From an uncultured Eubacteriales bacterium (GTDB lineage: Bacteria > Bacillota > Clostridia > Oscillospirales > Butyricicoccaceae): 7,964 nt of DNA. The translations under genes were made by a program, and so were the position numbers. Location of the stretch: assembly GCA_934675045.1 (NCBI GenBank), contig CAKUPI010000074.1, positions 1-7,964 of the forward strand, read 5' to 3'. Shown here one piece after another: positions 7,444-7,964 of the stretch (the first letter of the stretch is position 1; each line of letters opens with the position of its first letter). Under the pieces are notes generated by a model, which did not search any database, was not told the DNA's origin, and was given only the letters and a program-made list of their open reading frames with translations.

Positions 7444-7463
7444 AAAAAACGCCGCAGCCGGCG
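7444..7463 (-). terminator. Terminator-like hairpin in the leader of the 155-residue protein gene
   Basis: On the - strand CGCCG-GCTG-CGGCG (7463-7450) is followed directly by six Ts (7449-7444). It lies between the promoter (7484-7512) and the ribosome-binding site (7437-7431). The stem is short (5 bp, 6 with a G-U pair), so it may be a weak terminator, a pause site or chance. If real it would act as an attenuator. Confidence 0.4.
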
Positions 7464-7483
7464 CATGCCTATATACGTTTTTT

Positions 7484-7512
7484 ATTTTAGCGCCAAAGCG
7501 CCGAAAAGTAAA
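7484..7512 (-). promoter_or_regulatory. Promoter of the 155-residue protein gene
   Basis: TTTACT (7512-7507; 4 of 6) and TAAAAT (7489-7484; 5 of 6) are 17 bp apart on the - strand. Transcription would begin near 7477, leaving a leader of about 55 nt that contains the terminator-like hairpin. Confidence 0.55.
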
Positions 7513-7547
7513 GGGCAAAAATTTACCCGGTTCCGGAAAGGCGCCGA

Positions 7548-7576
7548 TTGACTTGCCCCCGGCCGTGGCATACAAT
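7548..7576 (+). promoter_or_regulatory. Promoter of the TauE/SafE-type permease gene
   Basis: TTGACT (7548-7553; 5 of 6) and TACAAT (7571-7576; 5 of 6) are 17 bp apart. Transcription would begin near 7583, at a small GCCGG/CCGGC hairpin (7583-7598). It is divergent from the promoter at 7484-7512, with 35 bp between the two -35 boxes. Confidence 0.75.
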
Positions 7577-7621
7577 AAAAAAGCCGGTTTATCCCGGCAG
7601 TATTTCCGCGCGGAGGGCTTT

Positions 7622-7964
7622 ATGCGTTATCTTTTCTTGTTCGGACTTTCCTTTTTCAGCGCCACGGTGCAGACGGTGACCGGCTTCGGCTACGGCATTA
7701 TCGTCATGTCGGTGCTCCCGCTGTTTCTGCCGATGGAGCAGGCGCTGGCCATTGCGACCGTGATGTCGCTTTGCCTCAACGCCGCCATTTTGTCACGGCG
7801 CTGGCGCAGCGTGCAGCTGAAGCTGGTCTGGCTGCCGACGCTGTGCGCCGCGCTGGGCGCCTTCGGTGGGCTGGTCCTGATAGCCGGGCACCCGTCGCCC
7901 GTTTACAGGCGCGTTTTGGGCGTTTTTCTGCTTTTGCTGGCCGGGTGGTTCATCTGGCTGAGCG
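7622..7964 (+). CDS. TauE/SafE-family membrane permease, N-terminal part
   Basis: Only the first 114 residues are in the window; the family is usually around 250 residues. The sequence begins MRYLFLFGLSFFSATVQTVT followed by GFGYGIIVM, which matches the N-terminal helix and GFG motif of TauE/SafE (sulfite exporter-like) permeases. About four hydrophobic segments are seen (3-28, 31-56, 68-89, 97-114), with a basic loop SRRWRS at 58-63. Family members are linked to export or uptake of sulfur-containing anions and other small organic anions, but most are uncharacterised, so the substrate cannot be named. ATG at 7622 follows GGAGGG (7612-7617) by four bases, slightly close but the only good site. 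It has its own promoter (7548-7576). Confidence 0.85.
   Translation, partial: MRYLFLFGLSFFSATVQTVTGFGYGIIVMSVLPLFLPMEQALAIATVMSLCLNAAILSRRWRSVQLKLVWLPTLCAALGAFGGLVLIAGHPSPVYRRVLGVFLLLLAGWFIWLS

Overview
The window looks like chromosomal DNA of a GC-rich Clostridia-type Firmicute, most plausibly an Oscillospiraceae/Ruminococcaceae-like gut anaerobe. This is inferred from three things: strong Shine-Dalgarno (SD) sites (GAGGTGA, GGAGGT, AAAGGA) with one TTG start, a metG-tatD pair with a type of MetG common in Firmicutes, and a VanW/G5 cell-surface protein next to a DUF975-like membrane protein. No marker here fixes genus or species.

Layout from right to left. At the right edge a TauE/SafE-type permease gene starts on the + strand (7622, cut by the window end). 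It is divergent from a 155-residue protein of unknown function on the - strand (7421-6954), which ends in its own terminator. All further recognised genes are on the - strand: a VanW-domain surface protein (6685-4931), a DUF975-like multi-pass membrane protein (4891-4055), methionyl-tRNA synthetase metG (3998-2034) and a TatD-family metal-dependent hydrolase (2032-1268). No terminator is visible between 6685 and 1268, so these four could be read through from the VanW promoter. A second promoter candidate inside the end of the DUF975 gene could give metG-tatD independent transcription. The unit closes at a strong intrinsic terminator (1218-1258).

The leftmost 1.2 kb holds no protein I recognise, but it is not featureless. 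A near-consensus promoter (1151-1179), a near-perfect ribosome-binding site with a start codon that runs only five codons, three iteron-like repeats at 20-21 bp spacing and a strong terminator (605-635) outline an orphan - strand transcription unit of about 535 nt. This is either a decayed gene or an uncharacterised RNA, and it is the most interesting part of the window. A second - strand terminator (119-151), small direct repeats and hairpins fill the remaining left end.

Functionally the window combines translation (MetG), metal-dependent hydrolysis (TatD), and envelope proteins (VanW protein, DUF975-like protein, permease). The envelope genes and the housekeeping pair look adjacent rather than functionally linked.
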